DNA of 64,000 bases, from positions 792,470 through 856,469 of the forward strand of contig NZ_PDKF01000004.1 of the NCBI RefSeq assembly GCF_004118855.1, written 5' to 3'. Numbering within the stretch: position 1 is the stretch's first letter; each line of letters opens with the position of its first letter. This DNA comes from Arcobacter sp. CECT 8983. GTDB taxonomy: Bacteria > Campylobacterota > Campylobacteria > Campylobacterales > Arcobacteraceae. Both the position numbers and the translations under genes were made by a program. The notes under the pieces are model-generated. The model was not told the DNA's origin. It did not search any database and saw nothing but the letters and a program-made list of their open reading frames with translations. Shown here in pieces: positions 25,562-33,631 of the stretch.

Positions 25562-26917
25562 CTATTTTGTATTATCATCTTGAATTTTGTTTTTCGATGA
25601 TACTGATTTTAACCAAAAATATCCAAATAAACCTGAAAATAAAGAAGCACTTAAGATTCCTATTTTTGCTTGGAAAATAAGTTCAGGGTTTCCAACAAAA
25701 GCTAAATCTGCAACAAATATAGACATTGTAAATCCTATTCCACCTAAAAATGCTACTCCAAATACTTGGCTCATATTACTCTCTTTTGGAAGCTCTGCAA
25801 TTTTTAGTTTTACTGCTAGGAAAGAAACCCCAAATATACCAATAACTTTTCCTAAAATAAGTCCTAAAATAATACCTAACGAAACAGGTTCTAAGATTGT
25901 AGTACCAATTGAGCTAAAGTCAATTTTAACTCCTGCATTTGCTAAAGCAAAGATAGGAATAATTAATAATGCAACTGGTAAATGAAGATTATATTCTAAT
26001 CTTGCAGCAGGTGTTCCTACTTCATTGATTTTATCTTTTATATTTGTAAGAATCTTTTTTTGTTTTTCATGCATCATGTGATTTTCTTGGACTGGATAGT
26101 TATCATATTCATCTAATAAACGTTTTGTATCTTGGGTAAAGGTTTCAGGAGCTCTTTTAGGCGTTGAAGGTATTGCTAGTGCAGCTAAAACACCTGCAAT
26201 TGTAGCGTGAACACCAGATTCTAACATGAAAAACCACATTACTAAACCTACAACAAAGTAAGGTAGAATCATATGAATACCAAATCTATTAAAAGCAATC
26301 ATTAAAGCAAACATAACTCCTGCTAAACTAAGTGCAAGCATATTTATAGTTTCTGTATAAAAAATTGCTATAACTAAAACAGCTCCTAAGTCATCAACAA
26401 TAGCAAGGGCAACTAAAAATGTTACAAGGGTTGTGGGAACTCTTTTTCCTAATAAAACTAAAGCACTAATTGCAAAAGCAATATCTGTTGCCATTGGGAT
26501 TCCCCAACCTGCTGCTCCTTGTGTTCCATAATTTAAACTTGTATATATAAGTGCAGGAAAAATCATACCACCAATTGCTGCTAAAATGGGAAGCATTGCT
26601 ACTTTTATATTTGATAGTTCACCTGCTGTAATTTCTCTTTTTATTTCAAGACCAATTAAAAAGAAGAAAATGGCCATAAGTCCATCATTAATCCAATGAT
26701 GAAGAGAATGAGAAAGTTTCCATGAACCTACATTAAAATCAATATATGTATGAAAAAAATGTGCATAGATATCATATAAAGGACTATTTGCTAATACTAA
26801 TGCTAATACAGTTGTTATTATTAAAATCAAGCCTGTTGTTGTTTGGGCATGTAAAAAATCTTCAAAGGGTGTTGATACTTTTTTAAAAGCTTTTTCCCAA
26901 GGTGCGTATAGTTTCAT
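25562..26917 (-). CDS. nhaA: Na+/H+ antiporter NhaA
   Basis: A 451-residue membrane antiporter with about 12 helices. DLGAVLVIAIFYTETI preceded by ALAIVDD carries the adjacent ion-binding aspartates; MATDIAFAISALVLLGKRVP and FFFLIGLEIKREITAGEL are NhaA signatures, and GGIGFTMSIFVADLAF is near the end. A longer hydrophilic loop about residues 255-300 (FTQDTKRLLDEYDN..., MHEKQKK) separates the halves. It exchanges Na+ for H+ at alkaline pH. It is the first gene of an nhaA-RR-HK unit with a -10 box 48 bp upstream. Confidence 0.95.
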   Translation of the reverse strand: MKLYAPWEKAFKKVSTPFEDFLHAQTTTGLILIITTVLALVLANSPLYDIYAHFFHTYIDFNVGSWKLSHSLHHWINDGLMAIFFFLIGLEIKREITAGELSNIKVAMLPILAAIGGMIFPALIYTSLNYGTQGAAGWGIPMATDIAFAISALVLLGKRVPTTLVTFLVALAIVDDLGAVLVIAIFYTETINMLALSLAGVMFALMIAFNRFGIHMILPYFVVGLVMWFFMLESGVHATIAGVLAALAIPSTPKRAPETFTQDTKRLLDEYDNYPVQENHMMHEKQKKILTNIKDKINEVGTPAARLEYNLHLPVALLIIPIFALANAGVKIDFSSIGTTILEPVSLGIILGLILGKVIGIFGVSFLAVKLKIAELPKESNMSQVFGVAFLGGIGFTMSIFVADLAFVGNPELIFQAKIGILSASLFSGLFGYFWLKSVSSKNKIQDDNTK

Positions 26918-26964
26918 TCAAACTCCTAGTAAATTTTTAACTATTTTTATTTGCAAAGTGTCAA

Positions 26965-26970
26965 ATTATA
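26965..26970 (-). promoter_or_regulatory. -10 box for nhaA
   Basis: TATAAT on the minus strand in the extended context TTTGTATAATTTGAC, 48 bases upstream of the nhaA ATG. TGTCAA copies at 26959 and 26980 flank it exactly 21 bp apart. Confidence 0.5.
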
Positions 26971-26979
26971 CAAATAAAA

Positions 26980-27010
26980 TGTCAAGAAATTTATACATTT
27001 TTTCTTGACA
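26980..27010 (-). terminator. Inverted repeat after uvsE (terminator or operator)
   Basis: TGTCAAGAAA and TTTCTTGACA are perfect 10-bp arms with an 11-base loop. On the minus strand it follows uvsE and is trailed by TTTTATTTG, fitting a terminator; it also overlaps TTGACA-type elements upstream of nhaA and may serve as a regulator site. Confidence 0.5.
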
Positions 27011-27021
27011 TTTTCTTGGTA
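27004..27021. promoter_or_regulatory. Candidate OmpR-type operator upstream of nhaA
   Basis: CTTGACA-tttt-CTTGGTA, a heptamer tandem with an 11-bp period and the same orientation as the CTTGACA tandem upstream of the membrane peptide gene. Suggests one response regulator acts on both. Confidence 0.4.
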
Positions 27022-27052
27022 ATAATTTTAAAACTACTATTTGAGTCTTTTT

Positions 27053-27913
27053 CTATTTTTTTATATCAGTTTTTAATTTTTGTATTGCAATCTCTTTTTT
27101 CTTTGCTTCAACCATAATATCTATATTTTTAGTATCTTTTTTAAACATTTTTTCAAGTTCAAAGAAGTCTTTTGCTTCAATATAGTCAGCATGATTTCCA
27201 AATTTTCCATCACCTTTAGAAGAAAGATGCACTTTAGGTCTTTTATTTCCCCAAGTTTTAAGTATATCTTTTGGGTTAAATTCACTTAGATTTAGGCTAT
27301 GATGATATATATCAAAAACCATTGGTATTTTTGTTGCTTGGCATACATCAAGAATTTCATCTGCTGTATAAACTCTTTCATCATTTTCTAAAGCTAATCT
27401 TTGTTTTAACCACTCTTCTTTTTCAATAGTTTCAATAAGTCTTTCCATGGCTGAGACTTTGTCTCCGTAGGCTCCACCACCGTGAATTAGTACAGTTCCA
27501 TTGTCATCAATTCCAAGTCTATCAAAAAGCCAAAAAAACATCTCTAATTCCCTTAAAGAGTTTTCTATAACATTCTCTTTGGGAGAGTTTAAAACTGTAT
27601 ATTGTCCTGGATGTATAGTTATTCTTATATTAAAATCTTTTAGTCTCTCTTTTGTTTCATCAAAAATTGGTGCTAGTTTGTCAAGCCAAGCCATATCAAA
27701 AAGTTTATGTGAAATAAAAGGAACAAAAGAGTTTCCTAATCTAAAAATAGGGTAGTTTTTAGATTTTGAATACTCTAATAAATCAATTAGCTCTTTAGCA
27801 TTTTGTTTTACTTTTTTTTCAACGTTTTCATAGTTTAAGTTATTTAAATTCATAGTTCTATTTGTTGATAAACTATTATCACTTTTTGAACAAAAAAATC
27901 CAAATCTATACAT
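27053..27913 (-). CDS. uvsE: UV DNA damage endonuclease UvsE (UVDE family)
   Basis: A 286-residue TIM-barrel endonuclease: YRFGFFCSK, RLGNSFVPFISH, ITIHPGQYTVLNSP, VLIHGGGAYGDK, LALENDERVYTADEIL, VFDIYHH and KVHLSSKG are UVDE metal-binding blocks (His, Glu and Asp ligands). It nicks DNA 5' to cyclobutane dimers and 6-4 photoproducts, independently of UvrABC. I chose the ATG at 27913, which overlaps the upstream stop as TAATG; an ATG two codons earlier is also possible. Last gene of a six-gene minus-strand unit. Confidence 0.93.
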   Translation of the reverse strand: MYRFGFFCSKSDNSLSTNRTMNLNNLNYENVEKKVKQNAKELIDLLEYSKSKNYPIFRLGNSFVPFISHKLFDMAWLDKLAPIFDETKERLKDFNIRITIHPGQYTVLNSPKENVIENSLRELEMFFWLFDRLGIDDNGTVLIHGGGAYGDKVSAMERLIETIEKEEWLKQRLALENDERVYTADEILDVCQATKIPMVFDIYHHSLNLSEFNPKDILKTWGNKRPKVHLSSKGDGKFGNHADYIEAKDFFELEKMFKKDTKNIDIMVEAKKKEIAIQKLKTDIKK

Positions 27914-28158
27914 TACCATGGTCCTTTAAATCTAATTGGTTTAAATTCTACTTTTTTTTCATGTTTAGTAACTCTTCCTTGAACTCTTTTTCTCCATCTT
28001 TTATATGCTTGTGGACAAATAAGTTCTCTCATGAGGTTTTTTACTTGGTTTTCTGTTAGGTTAAACTCTTTTTTTATACCATCAAAAGTAGTTCTATCTT
28101 GCCAAGCCATTTGTATTAATCGGTTTTTATCTTCTACATTTAATTTAACATTTTTCAT
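27913..28158 (-). CDS. TIGR03643 family protein (small basic, HTH-like)
   Basis: An 81-residue basic protein: RLIQMAWQDRTTFDGIKKEF, LTENQVKNLMREL and PQAYKRWRKRVQGR followed by a Lys-rich tail. The helix-turn-helix-like centre and the RxxGRxTKH segment fit the TIGR03643/DUF2805 family, often found beside photolyase/cryptochrome genes. Its neighbour here is uvsE, again a UV repair gene. Overlaps with neighbours are 4 bp (upstream) and 1 bp (downstream). Biochemical role unknown. Confidence 0.8.
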   Translation of the reverse strand: MKNVKLNVEDKNRLIQMAWQDRTTFDGIKKEFNLTENQVKNLMRELICPQAYKRWRKRVQGRVTKHEKKVEFKPIRFKGPW

Positions 28159-29708
28159 TTATATAAAATCCTTATAAAGCCTAATGCAAAAAGAGCTAAG
28201 GAAACTTCTTTTGGCTCAAAACCATAGAGTAAATAAAAAATTGCAGCAAAAAATAAAGCAAAAGAGATACTATAAGCTTTAATTTGTTTTTTAGTAGATT
28301 CTTGAAGATATTCTAGTTGATTACGTGAAAGTTCAACTTCAAGGTTACCTTCACTTGCTCTTTTTACCATGGTTTTAAAATCTTTTACAATAAAAGGTAA
28401 ATCTTTTACCTCTTCAATGATAGTTTCGCTTATTGATTCCTTTGCCCCTAAAGCTTTTGGAAGATTCTTTTGTAAAATAGGCAAGATATCTTTTACTCCA
28501 TTGAAGTTTTCAATATATGTTGTTCCAAGTCCTTCAATAATTGCACTAACTCTAAGTATATAAATTGCATCACTTGGAAGTTTAAAAGGTAAGTCTCTAG
28601 TACTTTCTAACACTTCAAAAGCAAGTTTTTGCATAGATTCACTATCAAGATTATCATTTGAAAAAATATCAAACATTTTTGAAGTAAATTCTGTAAGTTC
28701 TCCCATAGGTGCTTCATAAGCAATTGTTCCAAGTTTTTTACTTGCATTAATATATGTTTCATAATCCTGTTCATTTGCAGCTTTTATAAGCTCAATTATT
28801 GCAATTCTTTTATCATTTGGCACTGTTTTAACCATACCAAAATCAAGTAAAATAAGTTCACCTTTTTTATTTACAAGTAGATTTCCGGGATGTGGGTCAG
28901 CATGAAAATATCCATTTATAAGCATTTGAGTTGTATAAAAGTCAACTAAATTTGAGATGATTTTTTTAAAATCAATTTTATGTTTAAAGATATTTTCTTT
29001 ATCATCAAATCTAAAACCTTCTTCAAAACTCATAACTAAAGCGTCATCACAAGAATACTTCTTATATGCTTTTGGAAATTTTACTTTTTGTTTTTTATAT
29101 ACTTTTTTGAAGTTTTTTAGGTTTTGTAACTCTTGATTTAAACTAACTTCTTCAACAATCATTTTTGAAAACTCTTGAATTACTGCTTCAATAGAGTTTT
29201 TTGTATAACTTGAAAATAGAGGTTTAAATAATGAATTGAACATATTTATAATTTTAATATCAGCTAAGACTTGTTGTTTAATACCTTTTCGTCTTAATTT
29301 TATTGCTACTTTCTTATCGTTTTGTAGGATTGCTTTATGAACTTGTCCAATAGAAGCTGAAGCAATTGGTTCTTTATCAAACTCTTTGAAAACTTGTTTA
29401 TCTTTAAATGCAATATTATAAATTTCTTCAAAATCTTTTTGCTTCATAGGAGGAATTTGGTCATGAAGATTTCTTAATTCTTCTAAATATTCTTCACTAA
29501 AAAAATCAGACCTAGTAGCAAGAACTTGCGCAAGCTTTATAAAGGAAGCTCCTAGTTTAATAATTGTATATTTTAGTTTTTTAGGTTTAAGTGGTTTTAT
29601 AAATAAAAAGCTATCTTTTCTTTTTATTACTAGATAAACTGTTAATAAAAATATAAAAACTCTGTAAACTCTAAATGGTGAATAAAATTTTATAATAAAT
29701 CCTTTCAA
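28155..29708 (-). CDS. ABC1/UbiB (AarF) family protein kinase-like protein
   Basis: A 517-residue ADCK/UbiB-like protein: the Ala-rich nucleotide loop ASASIGQVHKA, GYFHADPHPGNLLV (catalytic loop), LLDFGMVK (metal-binding DFG) and a C-terminal hydrophobic segment (SFALFFAAIFYLLYG) that anchors it. The family-specific KxGQ motif reads KLAQ (58-61), with Ala for Gly. UbiB proteins act in quinone synthesis or lipid trafficking, and relatives (ABC1K) tie to photooxidative stress in phototrophs. Its stop overlaps the TIGR03643 start (ATGA). The substrate is not known. Confidence 0.85.
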   Translation of the reverse strand: MKGFIIKFYSPFRVYRVFIFLLTVYLVIKRKDSFLFIKPLKPKKLKYTIIKLGASFIKLAQVLATRSDFFSEEYLEELRNLHDQIPPMKQKDFEEIYNIAFKDKQVFKEFDKEPIASASIGQVHKAILQNDKKVAIKLRRKGIKQQVLADIKIINMFNSLFKPLFSSYTKNSIEAVIQEFSKMIVEEVSLNQELQNLKNFKKVYKKQKVKFPKAYKKYSCDDALVMSFEEGFRFDDKENIFKHKIDFKKIISNLVDFYTTQMLINGYFHADPHPGNLLVNKKGELILLDFGMVKTVPNDKRIAIIELIKAANEQDYETYINASKKLGTIAYEAPMGELTEFTSKMFDIFSNDNLDSESMQKLAFEVLESTRDLPFKLPSDAIYILRVSAIIEGLGTTYIENFNGVKDILPILQKNLPKALGAKESISETIIEEVKDLPFIVKDFKTMVKRASEGNLEVELSRNQLEYLQESTKKQIKAYSISFALFFAAIFYLLYGFEPKEVSLALFALGFIRILYK

Positions 29709-29711
29709 ACT

Positions 29712-30776
29712 TTAAAAATATATCATTCTTATTGGTTCTGCCATTGGTTTATTGAAATAATATCCTTGTGCATAATCAACACCAATCTCTTTTATTGTAT
29801 TTAACTCATAAGGGGTTTCAATGCCTTCTGCTAATATCTCAATGCCATTTTCTCTAGCAAGATTAAACAGTGCTTTGTAAACAGAACGTTTTAATTCATC
29901 ATTGTTAATATTTGAGATAATATTTCTATCAACCTTTATAATATCTGGTTTTAATTCTATAATCATATTTAAACTTGAATATCCTTCTCCCACATCATCA
30001 AGTGCTATTTTAAAGCCTTGTTCTCTGTAGAATTCAAGTATCTTTTTTAAGTGTTTTTGATCTTTTATACTTTCAGTTTCAACAACTTCAAAAACAATAT
30101 TTGATGTATCAAACTCTAGTTGCTTTGCCCATTTTACAGTTGAGTTTAAACAAAATTCTGGGTCATAAATAGAAGTTGGAAGAAAGTTTATAAAAACTTT
30201 TTGTTTCACTTTTTTAGTAGCAGCTGTTTTTAGAGCACTTTCTCTACAAAGTCTATCTAAGTTAAAGTTCATATCATTTCTTGTAGATTTTTCAAATAGT
30301 TCATTTGGATATATTAAAGTTCCATCAGGTCTAACACCTCTAACTAAAGTTTCATAACCATAAATTTGATCTGTTCTCATATCTATTATTGCTTGAAAGT
30401 GTGAAGTTAAAGATTGGTTTTTTATTACATCAAAGAACTCTCCATCTTCAATCATATTTATATATCGCTGAAGGGGTTTTGAATTTAAAACTGCTTTATA
30501 TGATAGACCTTCATTGTTATAGTCAATAAAAATTTTTATATCTTCTGTTTCTAAAGAGTTAAAAGTAGTTTCAATAGCATCTATATTTTCATAAAAGAAT
30601 TTTTTTGTATCTTCAACTTCTATGTATACTATATTTTCAATCTTTTGAAAATCAATATTTAATTTTTTTAAAAATATTTTTACTTTTGAAATAAGTTCAT
30701 CAAATTCACTTATAAAATATATTTTTGAAGAGTTATTACTAAACTCATATTTTATATCACATCTATTACAAGGCAT
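29712..30776 (-). CDS. EAL domain cyclic-di-GMP phosphodiesterase
   Basis: A 354-residue protein: an N-terminal region (1-115) with CNRCD at its very start, not recognised, then an EAL domain. EAL is ETL (E142 in GYETLVRG); E-V-V-E-T-E (230-235), D260-D261 in LDDVGEGYSS, K281 in KVDRNI, E317 in AEGIET and QGYYFNKP are all present, so catalysis is plausible. The loop-6 sequence DVGEG differs from the common DFGTG. It may bind a metal or cofactor through CxxC. 10 bp downstream of pdxH. Confidence 0.88.
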   Translation of the reverse strand: MPCNRCDIKYEFSNNSSKIYFISEFDELISKVKIFLKKLNIDFQKIENIVYIEVEDTKKFFYENIDAIETTFNSLETEDIKIFIDYNNEGLSYKAVLNSKPLQRYINMIEDGEFFDVIKNQSLTSHFQAIIDMRTDQIYGYETLVRGVRPDGTLIYPNELFEKSTRNDMNFNLDRLCRESALKTAATKKVKQKVFINFLPTSIYDPEFCLNSTVKWAKQLEFDTSNIVFEVVETESIKDQKHLKKILEFYREQGFKIALDDVGEGYSSLNMIIELKPDIIKVDRNIISNINNDELKRSVYKALFNLARENGIEILAEGIETPYELNTIKEIGVDYAQGYYFNKPMAEPIRMIYF

Positions 30777-30786
30777 AATTTTCCTT

Positions 30787-31428
30787 TTATGGTTCTAATC
30801 TATATATATTCCACTCTTGGTTTTCATTTAGTTCATATACGAATCTATCATGAAGCCTATTTAGTCCACCTTGCCAAAATTCAAAGTATGTTGGAACAAT
30901 TTGATATCCACCCCAAAAAGAGGGAAATGGTATCTCTCCTTTTGAAAACTTTTTTCTCATTTCATCAAAATTTGATTCTAAAATACTTCTTGAGTTTACA
31001 ACTTTACTTTGGTGTGAAACCCAAGCTCCAAGTTGGCTTCCTTTTGGTCTTGATAGGAAATATTTCATTGAAGCATTTTTTGAAATTTTTGAAATTTTAC
31101 CTTCTATTCTTACTTGTCTTTCTAAACCTAGCCAAGCAAAGTGCGCAGAGACATTAGGGTTTTTATCTATATGCTGTGATTTTTTACTTTTATAGTTTGA
31201 AAAAAATACAAAACCATTTTCATCATACATTTTAAGTAATACAGTTCTTTGTGTTGGTTTTAAATCAATTCCAACTGTACTTAGTGTAAATGCATTTGGT
31301 TCTATAAGTTCAGCTTCTAAAGCTTGATTAAACCATTTTTCGAATTGTTTAAAAGGAGTTTCTTCTAAGTCTTCTTTATGCAATCCTTTTGAAACATATT
31401 CTTGTCTCATTCTTGATATATCAGGCAT
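30787..31428 (-). CDS. pdxH: Pyridoxamine 5'-phosphate oxidase PdxH
   Basis: A 213-residue FMN enzyme: MRQEYVSKGL, AFTLSTVGIDLKPTQRTVLLK, GFVFFSNYKSKKSQ, LSRPKGSQLGAWVSHQS and the C-terminal NRLHDRFVYEL...W-IYRLEP are the PdxH blocks including FMN- and PLP-contact arginines. It oxidises PNP or PMP to PLP. Second gene of a minus-strand unit that leads into EAL, UbiB-like, TIGR03643 and uvsE; PLP is also a known singlet-oxygen quencher, which may explain the neighbourhood. Confidence 0.95.
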   Translation of the reverse strand: MPDISRMRQEYVSKGLHKEDLEETPFKQFEKWFNQALEAELIEPNAFTLSTVGIDLKPTQRTVLLKMYDENGFVFFSNYKSKKSQHIDKNPNVSAHFAWLGLERQVRIEGKISKISKNASMKYFLSRPKGSQLGAWVSHQSKVVNSRSILESNFDEMRKKFSKGEIPFPSFWGGYQIVPTYFEFWQGGLNRLHDRFVYELNENQEWNIYRLEP

Positions 31429-31437
31429 AAAAGTCCT

Positions 31438-31704
31438 TTAATTTTTAAGCTCTTCTTTTAACTTTTTTAAGTCTTTTTTTGTAGCTAAATCTAAGTCTTC
31501 TATCACTTCTTTTATTAAAGATTTGATTTGTTTTTTGATTTTTTTATCTTCTACTTTACCTTTTTTCTCAAGTGATTTTATAAACTCTTTAGCATCAGAT
31601 TTTTTGATTTTTCCATTTTTTTCTAAAGTTTTTATCTCATCTTCCACTTTTTGTCTAACTATAACAGCAGCCCCAAGTCCTGAGTAAATCAATTCTTTAA
31701 ACAT
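31438..31704 (-). CDS. Phasin-like helical protein (COG3937-like)
   Basis: An 88-residue Lys/Glu-rich, coiled-coil protein: FKELIYSGLGAAVIVRQKVEDEIKTLEKNGKI, then repeats DAKEFIKSLEKKGK, KKIKKQIKSLIKEV. Resembles the short phasin-superfamily proteins (COG3937) of many bacteria. No PHA synthase is in the window. AAAGGAATAAA precedes the ATG, and a TATAAT box (31745..31740) lies 36 bp upstream. It opens the six-gene run ending at uvsE, 9 bp before pdxH. Function inferred only at fold level. Confidence 0.6.
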   Translation of the reverse strand: MFKELIYSGLGAAVIVRQKVEDEIKTLEKNGKIKKSDAKEFIKSLEKKGKVEDKKIKKQIKSLIKEVIEDLDLATKKDLKKLKEELKN

Positions 31705-31739
31705 TTTTATTCCTTTGTATTTTCATATCTAGTTTATAT

Positions 31740-31745
31740 ATTATA
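31740..31745 (-). promoter_or_regulatory. -10 box of the phasin-like/pdxH/uvsE unit
   Basis: TATAAT on the minus strand (CATTATAATATATAA), 36 bases upstream of the phasin-like ATG, in the first noncoding gap (90 bp) before the unit. Confidence 0.5.
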
Positions 31746-31794
31746 ATGAATTTTATTAGATAAAGTAGAATCTTTGTAGTAAAAAAATGTTAGT

Positions 31795-32163
31795 TTATAC
31801 AAAAGGTCGATTTATATCATGAAGTATAATATCTTCAATTTTTTCAGACTTACCAAAGTGTGGTAATAGTTTAAACATAATATTTTTATGTTCTTGTCTT
31901 AAATTTTCTATAATATTTGGGATATCACTTGTTACGTGTTTACCTGAATTTAAAAAATATGGATAAAAAACAATCTCTCTTGCTCCATTTATTATAAATT
32001 CAGTTACTACACTTTTTATATCTGGACTTGCAAGTTCTAAAAAAGCTGCTTTTTTTAATCCATATTTATTATCTTTATGTGAAATCTTTTCAATTAATTG
32101 TATAAACTCTTCATTTGATTCTTCTTTTTTACTACCATGGGCTACAAAAATTATTGCTCTCAT
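31795..32163 (-). CDS. CbiX/SirB-type sirohydrochlorin chelatase family protein
   Basis: A 122-residue small chelatase-fold protein: IIFVAHGSKKEESNEEF (metal-binding His in AHGS), LELASPDIKSVVTEFI, REIVFYPYFLNSGKHVTSDIP with the second His. Single-domain CbiXS proteins insert Co2+ or Fe2+ in sirohydrochlorin. Its ATG overlaps the thiE stop as TAATG. The link to thiamine genes is probably positional only. Confidence 0.85.
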   Translation of the reverse strand: MRAIIFVAHGSKKEESNEEFIQLIEKISHKDNKYGLKKAAFLELASPDIKSVVTEFIINGAREIVFYPYFLNSGKHVTSDIPNIIENLRQEHKNIMFKLLPHFGKSEKIEDIILHDINRPFV

Positions 32164-32789
32164 TATTTACCTTTTAAAATATTTGTGTATTCTTCACACT
32201 TCTTTTTTATATTTTTACTTTTCCAAATATCACTTATAACTGCAAGCATGTTTGCACCTTCATTTATAAGTATATTAGCATTTTTGCTTGTAATACCACC
32301 TATAACACAAACTGGAATATTAAGTTCCTTTTTTGCATTTTTTATAACTTCTTTATTTACAACTGCTGCATTTGGTTTTGTTAAAGAAGGGAAGAATGAA
32401 CCAAAGGCAACATAATCAGCACCCTTGTCTTGCATCTCTTTTGCTAATTGTAAATTTCCATAACAAGAGATACCTAAAATACCTTTATACTCTTTTCTTA
32501 TTTCTTCAACTCTATGATGATCACTTCTTCCAACATGTAAACCATCACATTGAAGTTTTATTGCAAGTTCAACTCTATCATTTAATACAAACAAAGCTTT
32601 GTATTTTCTACAAAGTTCTTGTAAATCTAAAACTAATTTTTCTATCTCTTCATCAGAAGAAGTTTTATCTCTCAGTTGAACAATTGTTGCCCCACCTTCT
32701 AAAGCTTCTTTTACTTGAATTAAAATAGTTTCTTTTGGAGTTAGAATATCATCACTAATTACATATAAACCATTTAAATTTATAGACAT
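32163..32789 (-). CDS. thiE: Thiamine phosphate synthase ThiE
   Basis: A 208-residue TIM-barrel enzyme: GLYVISDD, GGATIVQLRDK, LFVLNDRVELAIKLQCDGLHVGRSD, GISCYG, YVAFGSFFPSLTKPNA, VCVIGGIT and NINEGANMLAV-type phosphate site. It joins HMP-PP and thiazole phosphate to make thiamine phosphate. Overlaps thiD by 10 bp and cbiX-like by 1 bp. No TPP riboswitch is seen upstream. Confidence 0.95.
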   Translation of the reverse strand: MSINLNGLYVISDDILTPKETILIQVKEALEGGATIVQLRDKTSSDEEIEKLVLDLQELCRKYKALFVLNDRVELAIKLQCDGLHVGRSDHHRVEEIRKEYKGILGISCYGNLQLAKEMQDKGADYVAFGSFFPSLTKPNAAVVNKEVIKNAKKELNIPVCVIGGITSKNANILINEGANMLAVISDIWKSKNIKKKCEEYTNILKGK

Positions 32790-33559
32790 TCTTTACCTTT
32801 TTTATGTGAAATTGGTCCTTTACCATGACCTATATTTGGTGCATTTAAAATTGCTTGATATATAAACTCTTTTGAAATTTTAATTGCTTCTTCTAATGAT
32901 TTACCTAAGGCTATATTTGCAGCAATGGCACTTGAAAAACTACAGCCTGTACCATGATTATTTGAAGTTTCAATAAGTTTTGTATAGTACACTTTTTTAT
33001 CATTATTATCAAAGAAAGTATCCATACTAAAATCTTCGTTCTCTTTTTTTACAATATCATTTTTGATAACTACTTTACAAGGAAGTTTAGAAATCTCTTC
33101 TATAGCTTTCTCATTTAATACATCATAATTAAAAAGTGCTTTTGCTTCATATAAGTTTGGAGTAATAATATCTACATAAGGAAATAGTGTTTTTAAGTTT
33201 TCAATTGCATCATCATTTAAAAGTTTTGAACCAGCTTTAGAGATAAATACTGGATCAAATACAATTGGAATATCTAAATCTTTAATAGTTTCTCTTACTA
33301 TATCAATAATTTCGTTTGAAAAAAGCATACCAATTTTTATGGCATTTACTTCAAAGTCTTCTAGTACTCTTAATATTTGTTCTTGTACAAAAGAAGGAGA
33401 AATCTCTTGAATATTTGTTACTCCTTGAGTGTTTTGAGCTGTTAAAACAGTAAGCGCACTACAGCCAAAAGTGTCAAAAGCTTCAAAGGTTTTCAAATCT
33501 GCTTGAATACCAGCTCCACCACTACTGTCACTTCCAGCAACCGTAAGTACTACTTTCAT
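32780..33559 (-). CDS. thiD: Hydroxymethylpyrimidine/phosphomethylpyrimidine kinase ThiD
   Basis: A 259-residue ribokinase-family enzyme: TVAGSDSSGGAGIQADLKTF at the N-terminus, TVLTAQNTQGVT, KIGMLFSN, VFDPVFISKAGSKLL, ITPNLYEAKALF and NNHGTGCSFSSAIAANIALG (anion hole and catalytic Asp/Cys region). It phosphorylates HMP to HMP-PP. First of thiD-thiE-cbiX; the 72-bp gap upstream is too short for a riboswitch and lacks its motif. Confidence 0.95.
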   Translation of the reverse strand: MKVVLTVAGSDSSGGAGIQADLKTFEAFDTFGCSALTVLTAQNTQGVTNIQEISPSFVQEQILRVLEDFEVNAIKIGMLFSNEIIDIVRETIKDLDIPIVFDPVFISKAGSKLLNDDAIENLKTLFPYVDIITPNLYEAKALFNYDVLNEKAIEEISKLPCKVVIKNDIVKKENEDFSMDTFFDNNDKKVYYTKLIETSNNHGTGCSFSSAIAANIALGKSLEEAIKISKEFIYQAILNAPNIGHGKGPISHKKGKECL

Positions 33560-33631
33560 AAAAGTCCTTCATTTTTTTTGCTTATTGTCTTTAAGTTTGA
33601 CTTTAAAGCTATTTAAAAAATTTATTAGAAA

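Noticed and set aside
25587..25985. 132-codon plus-strand frame inside nhaA
   Set aside because: Antisense shadow; the minus-strand NhaA motifs and 451-residue length are intact.
33560..33631. TPP riboswitch upstream of thiD
   Set aside because: The gap is 72 bp and lacks the CUGAGA and ACCUGA-type core; only weak AT repeats are seen.
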